Below, piece by piece: positions 7,958-13,447 of a DNA stretch of 48,913 nucleotides. The notes under the pieces were generated by a model, which did no database searches, was not told the origin of the DNA, and saw only the letters and a list, made by a program, of their open reading frames with translations. The stretch is from a virus, in the IMG/VR virus record IMGVR_UViG_3300007541_000031, positions 1 to 48,913 of that record. One strand, given 5' to 3'. The stretch's first letter is position 1, and the number at the start of each line of letters is the position of its first letter. The position numbers and the translations under genes are program-made.

Positions 7958-8789
7958 GCAACTTTTCTATTCTTTTTAAAGCTTTTATTTTATTTTCACC
8001 TTTTGGTGTGCCAACCTCTCCGCTTTTAACTGAGACCATTGACTTGAATACTCCGACGACTCTTTTAAGTCCTCGGTCTGTTTTTATAGTGGATTCTGCT
8101 TGAGAAACCAAATCTTCAAAAGAAGTGTCAAGATTATACCCTCTTAAAATTTGCAGGACGGTGTCCCACTCTTTTGTTCTCCAGACAATCTTGCGCTCTT
8201 TGTTTTCCTTAGAGACAACTCGCAATTGAAGCTCGGTTGAACTGAGAGAGAATTCAATTTCTTCTTTCTCGGATACTTGAGGCTTCTCAATATTCAAAGA
8301 AGATAAAAGCTCCATTCCGTTTTCTTGTACAGCTATCTTTGTGAGGCCAAGGATCACCCCTTGTTTCTCTGCTGGTAAATCCAGAAAGGATTTTTTAAAT
8401 TGCAACTCCTCTTCAGATAAAGCAATGATATTATCAATTTGAACTGAGCCATTAGGTTGAGGGAAAGATACCGTCACAAGCTCTCCACTATTATAGCATT
8501 TTTTGCCCCGATATTTTTCAGATTCAAAGGGGATAATAAGGTCGTCCGAAAGTTTTTTAAAATTTTCCACCAATCTCTTTTTTAGAGATTTTTTGTCCTC
8601 TACTGTATCGAATAATACGATAAGATCCATATCTCCAAAATCCATTTTTGATAAATCTGAATTAAACGAGCCGCTCGTTTCAACTCGAACATATCCTTCG
8701 ATATTTCTCAATACTTCTTTTTCATAGCGCCTCAATACTTGCATAAAGTCTTTGCGCTGAATTCTATTACTTCCTGATACTCCTGACAT
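7947..8789 (-). CDS. Pol-beta-superfamily nucleotidyltransferase (copy 1)
   Basis: A 280-residue protein. Signature: G40-S41 in ETSGSFNSD, D53/D55 in FGDMDLIV, and D119 in GSVQIDNI, giving the three-carboxylate active site of the Pol-beta/MNT superfamily. The C-terminal half is rich in charged helices and contains ELQLRVVSKENKERKIVWRTKEW. The motif order and length match the neighbour at 7063-7902, but overall sequence is divergent. The substrate is unknown: tRNA end repair, nucleotidylation of a host protein or anti-defence modification are all possible and none is indicated. The ATG at 8789 follows AGGAGG and a strong promoter. Confidence 0.82.
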   Translation of the reverse strand: MSGVSGSNRIQRKDFMQVLRRYEKEVLRNIEGYVRVETSGSFNSDLSKMDFGDMDLIVLFDTVEDKKSLKKRLVENFKKLSDDLIIPFESEKYRGKKCYNSGELVTVSFPQPNGSVQIDNIIALSEEELQFKKSFLDLPAEKQGVILGLTKIAVQENGMELLSSLNIEKPQVSEKEEIEFSLSSTELQLRVVSKENKERKIVWRTKEWDTVLQILRGYNLDTSFEDLVSQAESTIKTDRGLKRVVGVFKSMVSVKSGEVGTPKGENKIKALKRIEKLLDN

Positions 8790-8817
8790 AATGTCCTCCT
8801 GTGTTTATTATGGATAT

Positions 8818-8846
8818 AATATAACACGTTGGAGGAAGCTTGTCAA
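8818..8846 (-). promoter_or_regulatory. Sigma-70-like promoter for nucleotidyltransferase copy 1
   Basis: TTGACA (8841-8846), 17-base spacer ending CGTGT, TATATT (8818-8823): extended -10. The 5' side of the -35 makes a near-palindrome (ATTTGACAAGC) like the other early promoters in this block. Confidence 0.82.
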
Positions 8847-8897
8847 ATAATTTTGTTTATTTTTTTGGTCGAGTTGGAGCTCTTCGGTATCTTTTTT

Positions 8898-8929
8898 AAG
8901 AGCGGCTTCGTTCGGAGCCACCTCTTTTT
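8898..8929 (+). terminator. Stem-loop with T-run on the plus strand
   Basis: AAGAGCGGCT pairs with AGCCACCTCTT (one bulged base, one G-T pair) around UCGUUCGG, and is followed on the plus strand by TTTTT. It reads as an intrinsic terminator for plus-strand RNA, although no plus-strand gene precedes it. On the minus strand, the direction of all genes here, the hairpin is followed by A residues rather than U. It overlaps the stop of the broken leader ORF. Confidence 0.4.
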
Positions 8930-9035
8930 AATCTTTCTCTTCGGATTCTTCCTCAGACTCTTCTTCGGCTTCCTCAAGAATTGCTTACAGCTCTTCTTTG
9001 ATAATTTCTTTTAGTGATTCTTTTGTAAGTTTCAT
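8928..9035 (-). pseudogene. Broken leader mini-ORF (nonsense codon 17)
   Basis: The ATG at 9035 makes a TAATG overlap with the primase stop and encodes MKLTKESLKEIIKEEL, then TAA at 8985-8987. Read through the stop, the frame continues as AILEEAEEESEEESEEKD and ends at 8928, so the intact form would be a 35-residue acidic leader peptide. The intact relative starting at 11042 has CAA (Gln) at the same position (GAGCTTCAAGCA versus GAGCTGTAAGCA), so a single C-to-T change explains the break. Either a decaying gene or a functional free 16-residue leader; readthrough is a third option. Confidence 0.65.
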
Positions 9036-9970
9036 TAGATGTTCTCCAGCATTTGTTCGAAAAAGAACATATCGTTCTTTATTTCTCTAGCATTAACTAG
9101 TCTCTCCTGAAACTCTTTGCCACCCATTTCTGAAACGTCAGCGTCGTCAATTGGAACTTTGTGAACTTCAAGATCGTACTTTAACATAGACTTGATAATC
9201 CATTCTGCTTTCTTCTCGGCGTCATGGTCAAGAGCCATGTAAACTGGTGTATCGTGAATTGCAATTGCTTGAAACAACCGAGACTTTTCTCGAAGGGTTG
9301 ATCCAAGAATCGGAATGGCATTGTTTCCAGCAGCGATAGCATCGAACACACCCTCCACAAGAATCACAGGTTCGTCCCAATCAATATTTAGTTCGTTAAA
9401 AACGATATCACGATCTGCTGGAGGGTTGAGGTACCGACGAGAATGCCCGACATAACTCCTAGCAATGAAATAATTAAGATCTCCGTCCACGTCAAAGGAC
9501 GGGATGATGATTCGTCCGCCATAGCGACCCTCCTTACAATAACCAATTTTCCACTTAAGGATTTCTCTTCTTCCAATTCCTCGAGACGACAAATATCTTA
9601 TTGCGTCCGTTGAGTCCATTGGAAGATCTTTGTTGCACAAAGACACAAAGCCTTCGGGCATTTCCAAGACTTGCTTTTCTTGAATGCTGTTGTATTCCTT
9701 GAACATCTCTTCAAAGTCTGACAAGTCAACGAGACCTTGAAGTTCTCGATACTTTTGTCTTTGTTGGTAATCTCCGAATCTTCTTACAATTCGGTAAATG
9801 TTCTTTCCTCGTTGATCACAAACCCAGCAGTGAAACCCGTTATTAAAATTGATTGCTAATTTCTTTTTGTGATGATTACAGAAAGGGCAGTGGTAATAGT
9901 ATTCACTTTGCCCTTGTCTCTTTGGATAACCTAAAATATTATTTAGGATTTTTAATTTATCTGCTTCCAT
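9035..9970 (-). CDS. DNA primase, zinc-finger plus TOPRIM (T4 gp61 / DnaG type)
   Basis: A 311-residue primase for lagging-strand RNA primers. The N-terminal CHC2-type zinc finger is CPFC (28-31) and CWVC (48-51). The catalytic core has GRIIIPSFDVDGDLNYFIARS (152-172) and YLNPP (180-184). TOPRIM motifs are PVILVEGVFDA (E206) and YMALDHDAEKKA (D248, D250). Length is close to T4 gp61 (about 340), much shorter than bacterial DnaG, so there is no separate helicase-binding domain of DnaB/DnaG size. The ATG at 9970 follows AGGAGG and an extended -10 promoter. A truncated second copy of its zinc-finger half lies at 11704-11880. The helicase partner is not in the window. Confidence 0.93.
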   Translation of the reverse strand: MEADKLKILNNILGYPKRQGQSEYYYHCPFCNHHKKKLAINFNNGFHCWVCDQRGKNIYRIVRRFGDYQQRQKYRELQGLVDLSDFEEMFKEYNSIQEKQVLEMPEGFVSLCNKDLPMDSTDAIRYLSSRGIGRREILKWKIGYCKEGRYGGRIIIPSFDVDGDLNYFIARSYVGHSRRYLNPPADRDIVFNELNIDWDEPVILVEGVFDAIAAGNNAIPILGSTLREKSRLFQAIAIHDTPVYMALDHDAEKKAEWIIKSMLKYDLEVHKVPIDDADVSEMGGKEFQERLVNAREIKNDMFFFEQMLENI

Positions 9971-9988
9971 AGTTGTCCTCCTTTAAAT

Positions 9989-10017
9989 AACTTAACACGA
10001 AAAGAAAGACTTGTCAA
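9989..10017 (-). promoter_or_regulatory. Sigma-70-like promoter for primase
   Basis: TTGACA (10012-10017) inside the palindrome ACTTGACAAGT, 17-base spacer ending CGTGT, then TAAGTT (9989-9994). The start codon is 18 bases beyond the -10, so the mRNA leader is only a ribosome site. Confidence 0.75.
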
Positions 10018-10024
10018 GTAGAAA

Positions 10025-10588
10025 TTAGTAATTAAATCTCTCTGCTCTCTCAATCGCCCTTGTAATCGTTGTTGTGTGAACTCCAATTTCTTTCGCAATT
10101 GATCCTTTTGTTTCTCCGGAAAGCCATCTTTCTCTGAACGATGCTTCTTGTTCGTCCGTAAATCTTTTTCGGGATTTACTTATCTTTCTTCGCCACTCTT
10201 CGCTCACGGGCTTGCCGTAATGTGGGTGGTTTTCGCCGGATAGTTTTTCAGATAGAAGTTGCTTCACTTCTTCTGTGTGGTTCAGTCCAGCCATAGGAGA
10301 GCCGGCTACTCTGCTAATGTTGTAGATTTCTTGACCGCCACCAAAGGCTTCGTCAAGATATTCTTGCTCTTTCGCAAGCAAGTTTGCTCTTCTTACTTCT
10401 TCAATCAATACGAACTCAAATTGATCTTCGCCGTGTTTGTTGTAAGAATTTTGAAGGTGGAAGTTGGTGTGAGTTCCGCTTCTCAAGTTTGACTTGTGAT
10501 GTCTCCACCTTCTCTTAATGTTGTTTGAAGATCCAATGTAAAATTTTCCATTGACCTTATTTGTTATTTTGTAAATTCCCGAGTTCAT
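10025..10588 (-). CDS. Free-standing GIY-YIG homing endonuclease with NUMOD3 and HTH
   Basis: A 187-residue endonuclease. The GIY-YIG catalytic domain is at 1-90: GIY (4-6), YIG (17-19), basic RRWRHH (26-31) and candidate catalytic Glu in LAKEQEYLD (E74/E76). A NUMOD3-type DNA-binding motif follows (SGENHPHYGKPVSEEWRRKIS, about 117-137) and then a C-terminal helix-turn-helix (KGSIAKEIGVHTTTITRAIE, 161-180). Such enzymes cut a specific site in related phages and spread by repair of the break. No intron is seen around it. The ORF overlaps the end of the small RHH-like gene by 32 bases, so the two are probably translated from one message. Confidence 0.92.
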   Translation of the reverse strand: MNSGIYKITNKVNGKFYIGSSNNIKRRWRHHKSNLRSGTHTNFHLQNSYNKHGEDQFEFVLIEEVRRANLLAKEQEYLDEAFGGGQEIYNISRVAGSPMAGLNHTEEVKQLLSEKLSGENHPHYGKPVSEEWRRKISKSRKRFTDEQEASFRERWLSGETKGSIAKEIGVHTTTITRAIERAERFNY

Positions 10589-10724
10589 TTTGACTATCCT
10601 CCGCTAACTTGGAGTTAATCAAGTTCTCAACAAACTTTCCAACTTTCAAACCCTTTTCTTTACAATAGTTTTTTAACTTCTCGTGGGTCTCTTCGTTGAT
10701 TTTGAGATTTTTTAAATTAGACAT
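10557..10724 (-). CDS. Small ribbon-helix-helix-like protein overlapping the homing endonuclease
   Basis: A 55-residue ORF too short for most gene callers: MSNLKNLKINEETHEKLKNY, then CKEKGLKVGKFVENLINSKL. A short strand followed by two helices with a conserved turn (KGLKVGKFV) fits an Arc/MetJ-type ribbon-helix-helix DNA-binding fold (inference from pattern). AGGAG lies 7 bases before the ATG. The last 32 bases overlap the start of the GIY-YIG gene in another frame, so it may control expression of the endonuclease or bind its target. The element ACTATTTAAAG lies just upstream, as before two leader genes. Confidence 0.72.
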   Translation of the reverse strand: MSNLKNLKINEETHEKLKNYCKEKGLKVGKFVENLINSKLAEDSQNELGNLQNNK

Positions 10725-10753
10725 GATAACTCCTTTTACTTTAAATAGTCTCT

Positions 10754-10786
10754 AAAAGATAAAAAAAGATAAAAAAGGATAAAAAA
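10754..10786 (-). repeat. Short A/T-rich tandem repeat, period 10
   Basis: Three to four tandem units of AAAAAAGGAT/AAAAAAAGAT type between the leader gene ending at 10800 and the RHH-like gene. In the minus-strand transcript this is a U-rich tract (UUUUUUAUC repeats) without an adjacent hairpin. Possibly a slippage-prone spacer or a weak termination tract. Confidence 0.6.
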
Positions 10787-10799
10787 GTTTAGATTACCA

Positions 10800-11042
10800 T
10801 TATGCGTCGTATCGCCTGATAGCTTCTTCAAAAGAGGCTTTAGAAAGACCTAAATAATTAGGGTTCTGAGAATACTCTCTCCATAATTGCTCCTCTGACA
10901 TGTTTATTGGGTCATCAGAATCCCACCAATCATTTAATAGTGCACGGACATGATCAGGATTAATGTCCCCGTCTTCTTCTCTCAAAGTTGCTTGAAGCTC
11001 TTCTTTGATAATTCTTTTTAATGTTGCTTTTGTAAGTTTCAT
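10800..11042 (-). CDS. Leader-bearing small acidic protein
   Basis: An 80-residue acidic protein. Residues 1-16 are MKLTKATLKRIIKEEL (leader family, I12-K-E14). The body (REEDGDINPDHVRALLNDWWDS and onward) is helical with tryptophans and ends EEAIRRYDA. No known domain is recognised; the body has a helical composition like small phage internal proteins. The ATG follows AAGGAG. The DNA from codon 16 back through the ribosome site to ACTATTTAAAGCATAA is nearly identical to the corresponding part of the gene at 11941-12216, showing a recent cassette duplication. Confidence 0.8.
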   Translation of the reverse strand: MKLTKATLKRIIKEELQATLREEDGDINPDHVRALLNDWWDSDDPINMSEEQLWREYSQNPNYLGLSKASFEEAIRRYDA

Positions 11043-11084
11043 TTTTTTGTCTCCTTAAAATGAATGATTATGCTTTAAATAGTG
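10999..11084 (-). repeat. Leader cassette repeat, copy A
   Basis: About 86 bases covering the leader codons 1-14 of the 80-aa gene, its ribosome site, the CATTCATTT spacer and the ACTATTTAAAGCATAA element. By eye roughly 90% identical to copy B. In copy B the ACTATTTAAAGCATAA bases are the last codons (LFKA-stop) of the NMN-adenylyltransferase-like gene; here the same bases are intergenic, so copy A carries a scrap of that gene. This suggests that B, or a relative, was the donor. Confidence 0.7.
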
Positions 11085-11105
11085 TGCACACAGAAGGTTT
11101 GTCAA
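11076..11105 (-). promoter_or_regulatory. Sigma-70-like promoter for the 80-aa leader gene
   Basis: TTGACA (11100-11105), 18-base spacer, TATTTA (11076-11081). Weaker than its siblings because the -10 is provided by the ACTATTTAAAG element instead of TATATT. It overlaps the end of the GNAT-like gene by a few bases. Confidence 0.55.
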
Positions 11106-11119
11106 GTGAAAAGTTTATT

Positions 11120-11707
11120 TTAAATTTCCCATTTTAGTTTATCGCCAAGAGAGTTGATGATGGTTGGTTCCTTTGTATACCTCTTTGAGAGGGGCGATGA
11201 TTGCCAATCTTCTCCTGCTGAATTCTGAGTGCAATTGTCTTTGCGTTTACGTGTAAGAGTATTTTTCATATCGTCAAGTTGATGTGCGAGAACATCGGAT
11301 CTGTTTTTTAAGTAAAAATCCCATACACCAGCAGCATCCTGTGAGACAATATGTCTATCCGCTGTCAAGCCATTTGACTTCATTGTCGCTACTTCAATTG
11401 CAACATCATAAAGAAACGGGCCCCAGCCATTAGCAGCTCGAGCTACTGTGACTACTGCTGATCCGTCACATGGATCGCCCCATGGTTCAACAGAGTCGAA
11501 CCTAACATCTCCCCATTCTGGGGCATTTTCAGGTTTGTATTCTCCATTTGAGTCAGTGAGGGCTACCGCGATTGTTGCACCCCATGCCCCTTTCTCTATG
11601 TAATGAACCCTAACATACACATCTTCCGGAAGGTCAGTGTGTGTTTTCATGCCTTCTTCCAATACTTCGTTAATGAGGCGTTTTAGAATTGATTCTGTAA
11701 GTTTCAA
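11120..11707 (-). CDS. Leader-bearing GNAT-like protein, paralog 2 (TTG start)
   Basis: 195 residues from a TTG start at 11707, chosen because GGAG lies 8 bases upstream and because it restores the leader KLTESILKRLINEVLEEG (I12-N-E14, also L16-E-E18). A longer ATG frame only reads through the upstream pseudogene. The body is clearly paralogous to the gene at 12821-13447: LPEDVYVRV, GWGPFLYDVAIEVATMKSNG, SDR/ADRHIVSQDAAGVWDFY and SPLSKRYTKEPTII are shared. GWGPxLYDVAIE resembles the acyl-CoA-binding RxxGxG loop plus helix of GNAT acetyltransferases, so a GNAT-like fold is my best guess; it is not proven. Sits downstream of the broken primase and probably uses its promoter. Confidence 0.72.
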   Translation of the reverse strand: MKLTESILKRLINEVLEEGMKTHTDLPEDVYVRVHYIEKGAWGATIAVALTDSNGEYKPENAPEWGDVRFDSVEPWGDPCDGSAVVTVARAANGWGPFLYDVAIEVATMKSNGLTADRHIVSQDAAGVWDFYLKNRSDVLAHQLDDMKNTLTRKRKDNCTQNSAGEDWQSSPLSKRYTKEPTIINSLGDKLKWEI

Positions 11708-11880
11708 TTTATCATCTCCGTTAAATGAATGTCTGAAAATAAATAGTAGCCATTTGCGAAGTTCACCGACAATTTCTTTTTGTGGTGATTGCAAAAAGGA
11801 CAATGATACAAATGCTCATCGCCCTTTTGATAATAAGACCCAAGAACTTGGGTTACAATTTTTCTTTTGTCCTCGATCAT
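11704..11880 (-). pseudogene. Truncated primase zinc-finger copy
   Basis: A 58-residue remnant starting MIEDKRKIVTQVLG, followed by HCPFCNHHKKKLSVNFANGY, which matches residues 27-46 of the primase at 9035-9970 (HCPFCNHHKKKLAINFNNGF). The match stops exactly before the second cysteine pair (CWVC) and the frame then enters the ACTATTTA/CATTCATTT leader-cassette sequence and ends. Promoter and AGGAGG ribosome site remain intact. DNA divergence from the full gene is considerable, so the duplicate is not recent. It may now serve mainly as a promoter for the GNAT-like leader gene. Confidence 0.85.
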
Positions 11881-11897
11881 AATGTCCTCCTGTTTAT

Positions 11898-11926
11898 AAG
11901 ATAACACATCCCAGAAGGTTTGTCAA
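11898..11926 (-). promoter_or_regulatory. Sigma-70-like promoter before the primase remnant
   Basis: TTGACA (11921-11926), 17-base spacer ending TGTGT, TATCTT (11898-11903): extended -10, followed by AGGAGG and ATG. The promoter is fully preserved although the gene is broken, consistent with use by the downstream GNAT-like gene. Confidence 0.78.
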
Positions 11927-11940
11927 GTAAAAAGTTTAGA

Positions 11941-12216
11941 TTACATTTTTTTAATTAAACTTTCTAATTTCTTCAAGAGTCTATCATGGCCTGCCGTTTC
12001 TGTGCCTTCATACATGTAGCCGATTTCTTCAAGTGCTCCTTCTTTATCTCCATTTGAAACTAACTCTTTGAGATCGCTGAAATCAAGGATCATACCCAAG
12101 TCGTCGCCTTTTTCTAGATTATTAATCATTTCAAGAGCTTGGTCTTTGCCCTCTCCGAGAGTCGCTTCCAACTCTTCTTTGATGATTCTTTTTAATGTTG
12201 CTTTTGTAAGTTTCAT
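11941..12216 (-). CDS. Leader-bearing small acidic helical protein
   Basis: 91 residues from the ATG at 12216 (AAAGGAG upstream); a longer frame extends into the preceding gene and is not credible. Residues 1-16 are MKLTKATLKRIIKEEL, identical to the 80-aa protein, then EATLGEGKDQALEMINNLEK and a helical body that looks like tandem short helices (LDFSDLKELVSNGDKEGALEEIGYM) ending LLKKLESLIKKM. No domain recognised. It lies directly after the NMN-adenylyltransferase-like gene; the stop of that gene falls 26 bases before its ATG, so the two are probably one transcript. Confidence 0.8.
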   Translation of the reverse strand: MKLTKATLKRIIKEELEATLGEGKDQALEMINNLEKGDDLGMILDFSDLKELVSNGDKEGALEEIGYMYEGTETAGHDRLLKKLESLIKKM

Positions 12217-12258
12217 TTTATTATCTCCTTTAAATGAATCGTTATGCTTTAAATAGTG
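12172..12258 (-). repeat. Leader cassette repeat, copy B
   Basis: Near-identical partner of copy A at 10999-11084: leader codons, ribosome site, ATTCATTT spacer and ACTATTTAAAGCATAA. Here ACTATTTAAAGCATAA encodes the last residues and stop of the upstream enzyme, indicating this is the native arrangement. A third, more diverged copy spans about 11665-11752. Confidence 0.7.
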
Positions 12259-12763
12259 CGAGAACAGATTGTTCGTCAATTCCGTCAGGCAAAAATTCGG
12301 CGATTGAGTCGCCGTTTTGTAAAGCCGCTCGGAAGTCGGTTGCGGATAAGTCGTCTTGTTGCTCAAAGATTGGGGCAGAAACAATATCTGAACGTATGTC
12401 GTCAAAGTAAGCATTGAATCTCTTTCTGTACCCGACATCTTTTGTTGAGCATCCAAGAGCAACAGGCTCAAGAACTCTGTTCTCGGCATAATCGTAGCAA
12501 TCGGCAAGGGGATTTGTGTAAGATCTGTTCTTTCCTTGTCGGATAGTTGCTCGCTTGTAATTCATCTTTGGGTGATCAAGCAATCCATAGAGTCGCAAAA
12601 CCTCTTCGGTTTGCTCTAAAGTAATTGTGTCTCGAGACTTTTCTCCAATGTAAAGACGAACTTCTTTTACATCAGGATTATCAAGATAGAACTTGATGTA
12701 GTCGTAGTGACCTTTGTGTGGTGGTTTGAATCCACCGGCGATTAGTACAGTGTATTTTTGCAT
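12242..12763 (-). CDS. NMN/cytidylyl-type nucleotidyltransferase (HxGH)
   Basis: A 173-residue enzyme of the HxGH nucleotidyltransferase superfamily (NadM, CoaD, cytidylyltransferases). The N-terminal GGFKPPHKGH (10-19) carries the HxGH motif; LSATDFRAAL (139-148) sits where the C-terminal ISxTxxR nucleotide-binding motif is expected. Length matches archaeal-type NMN adenylyltransferase, so NAD synthesis is plausible, but pantetheine or polyol-phosphate substrates cannot be excluded. No NAMPT or phosphoribosyl partner is in the window. Strong promoter and GGAGG ribosome site; overlaps the leader gene cassette at its 3' end. Confidence 0.85.
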   Translation of the reverse strand: MQKYTVLIAGGFKPPHKGHYDYIKFYLDNPDVKEVRLYIGEKSRDTITLEQTEEVLRLYGLLDHPKMNYKRATIRQGKNRSYTNPLADCYDYAENRVLEPVALGCSTKDVGYRKRFNAYFDDIRSDIVSAPIFEQQDDLSATDFRAALQNGDSIAEFLPDGIDEQSVLALFKA

Positions 12764-12784
12764 AATGTCCTCCGTGTTTTATAT

Positions 12785-12813
12785 AATGTAACACGTTGAG
12801 ACACACTTGTCAA
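12785..12813 (-). promoter_or_regulatory. Sigma-70-like promoter for the HxGH nucleotidyltransferase
   Basis: TTGACA (12808-12813) in the palindrome ACTTGACAAGT, 17-base spacer ending CGTGT, TACATT (12785-12790). Confidence 0.78.
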
Positions 12814-12820
12814 GTAAAAA

Positions 12821-13447
12821 CTATAAATTAAAATCTTGAGTTAGCAATTTTCCCGAGGAAAACAGCTCGTTAATCGTTGTCGGTTCTTTTCTGTAAAGCT
12901 TTGACAGCGGAGATTGATCCCAAGAGATCCCTACTCTATCTTCATACTCTCGAGAAATATTTTGAAGGCAATCGTCATCATGGTCGTCGGGAGTCAAAGT
13001 TCCATCCTCATCATCGAGTTGTAATTTTTCAACGTCTCCTCGTTGACTATTATATTTATCCCACACATTGTATGCGTATTGAGATACAATTGAACGGTCG
13101 CTTACAAGGCCTCCAGCCTTCATTGTGGCGACTTCAATCGCAACGTCATACAACAGAGGGCCCCAGCCCTTAGAAGCGTCAGAATAGGCAACCATAAGCG
13201 CGTGAAGGCAAGGAAATTCGTCTGCCAATTGAACCTCGAGATCCAAAGAGATGCTTCCATAAGGACTTGATTCATTCTCGTATTTTATCGGGCGACCATT
13301 GGCATTTGAATAATAAATTTCAATAACGTCCTCAACGTCTCCGTCAATCTTAATAAACACGTCTTCTGGAAGATCGGCAATTGTTTTCATTCCTTCTTGG
13401 AGAACTTCGTTGATAAGCTTCTTTAGTATTGCTTCTGTAAGTTTCAT
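12821..13447 (-). CDS. Leader-bearing GNAT-like protein, paralog 1
   Basis: A 208-residue protein. Leader MKLTEAILKKLINEVLQEG (I12-N-E14; also L16-Q-E18). The conserved core shared with the paralog at 11120-11707 is GWGPLLYDVAIEVATMKAGG (94-113), SDRSIVSQYAYNVWDKY (117-132), an aspartate-rich stretch (LTPDDHDDDC, 151-160) and SPLSKLYRKEPTTI (179-192). GWGPLLYDVAIE followed by a strand and an S-x-x-A-x-x-VW helix resembles GNAT acetyltransferases (inference). It begins in an ATGA overlap with the ParB-like leader gene, so two leader proteins are coupled. If exported into the head, it could be an injected enzyme acting early on host targets. Confidence 0.78.
   Translation of the reverse strand: MKLTEAILKKLINEVLQEGMKTIADLPEDVFIKIDGDVEDVIEIYYSNANGRPIKYENESSPYGSISLDLEVQLADEFPCLHALMVAYSDASKGWGPLLYDVAIEVATMKAGGLVSDRSIVSQYAYNVWDKYNSQRGDVEKLQLDDEDGTLTPDDHDDDCLQNISREYEDRVGISWDQSPLSKLYRKEPTTINELFSSGKLLTQDFNL

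Noticed and set aside
10754-10786. CRISPR-like or origin iteron array
   Set aside because: Only three to four 10-base A-rich units without spacers or conserved protein-binding core.
11708-11803. Longer ATG start (11803) for the GNAT-like gene
   Set aside because: The extra 32 residues are an out-of-frame reading of the primase remnant; the TTG at 11707 has a ribosome site and restores the shared leader.
12217-12507. Extended ORF upstream of the 91-aa leader protein
   Set aside because: It is an antiparallel-frame reading through the HxGH enzyme gene, which has strong motifs and its own promoter; the leader ATG at 12216 is the real start.
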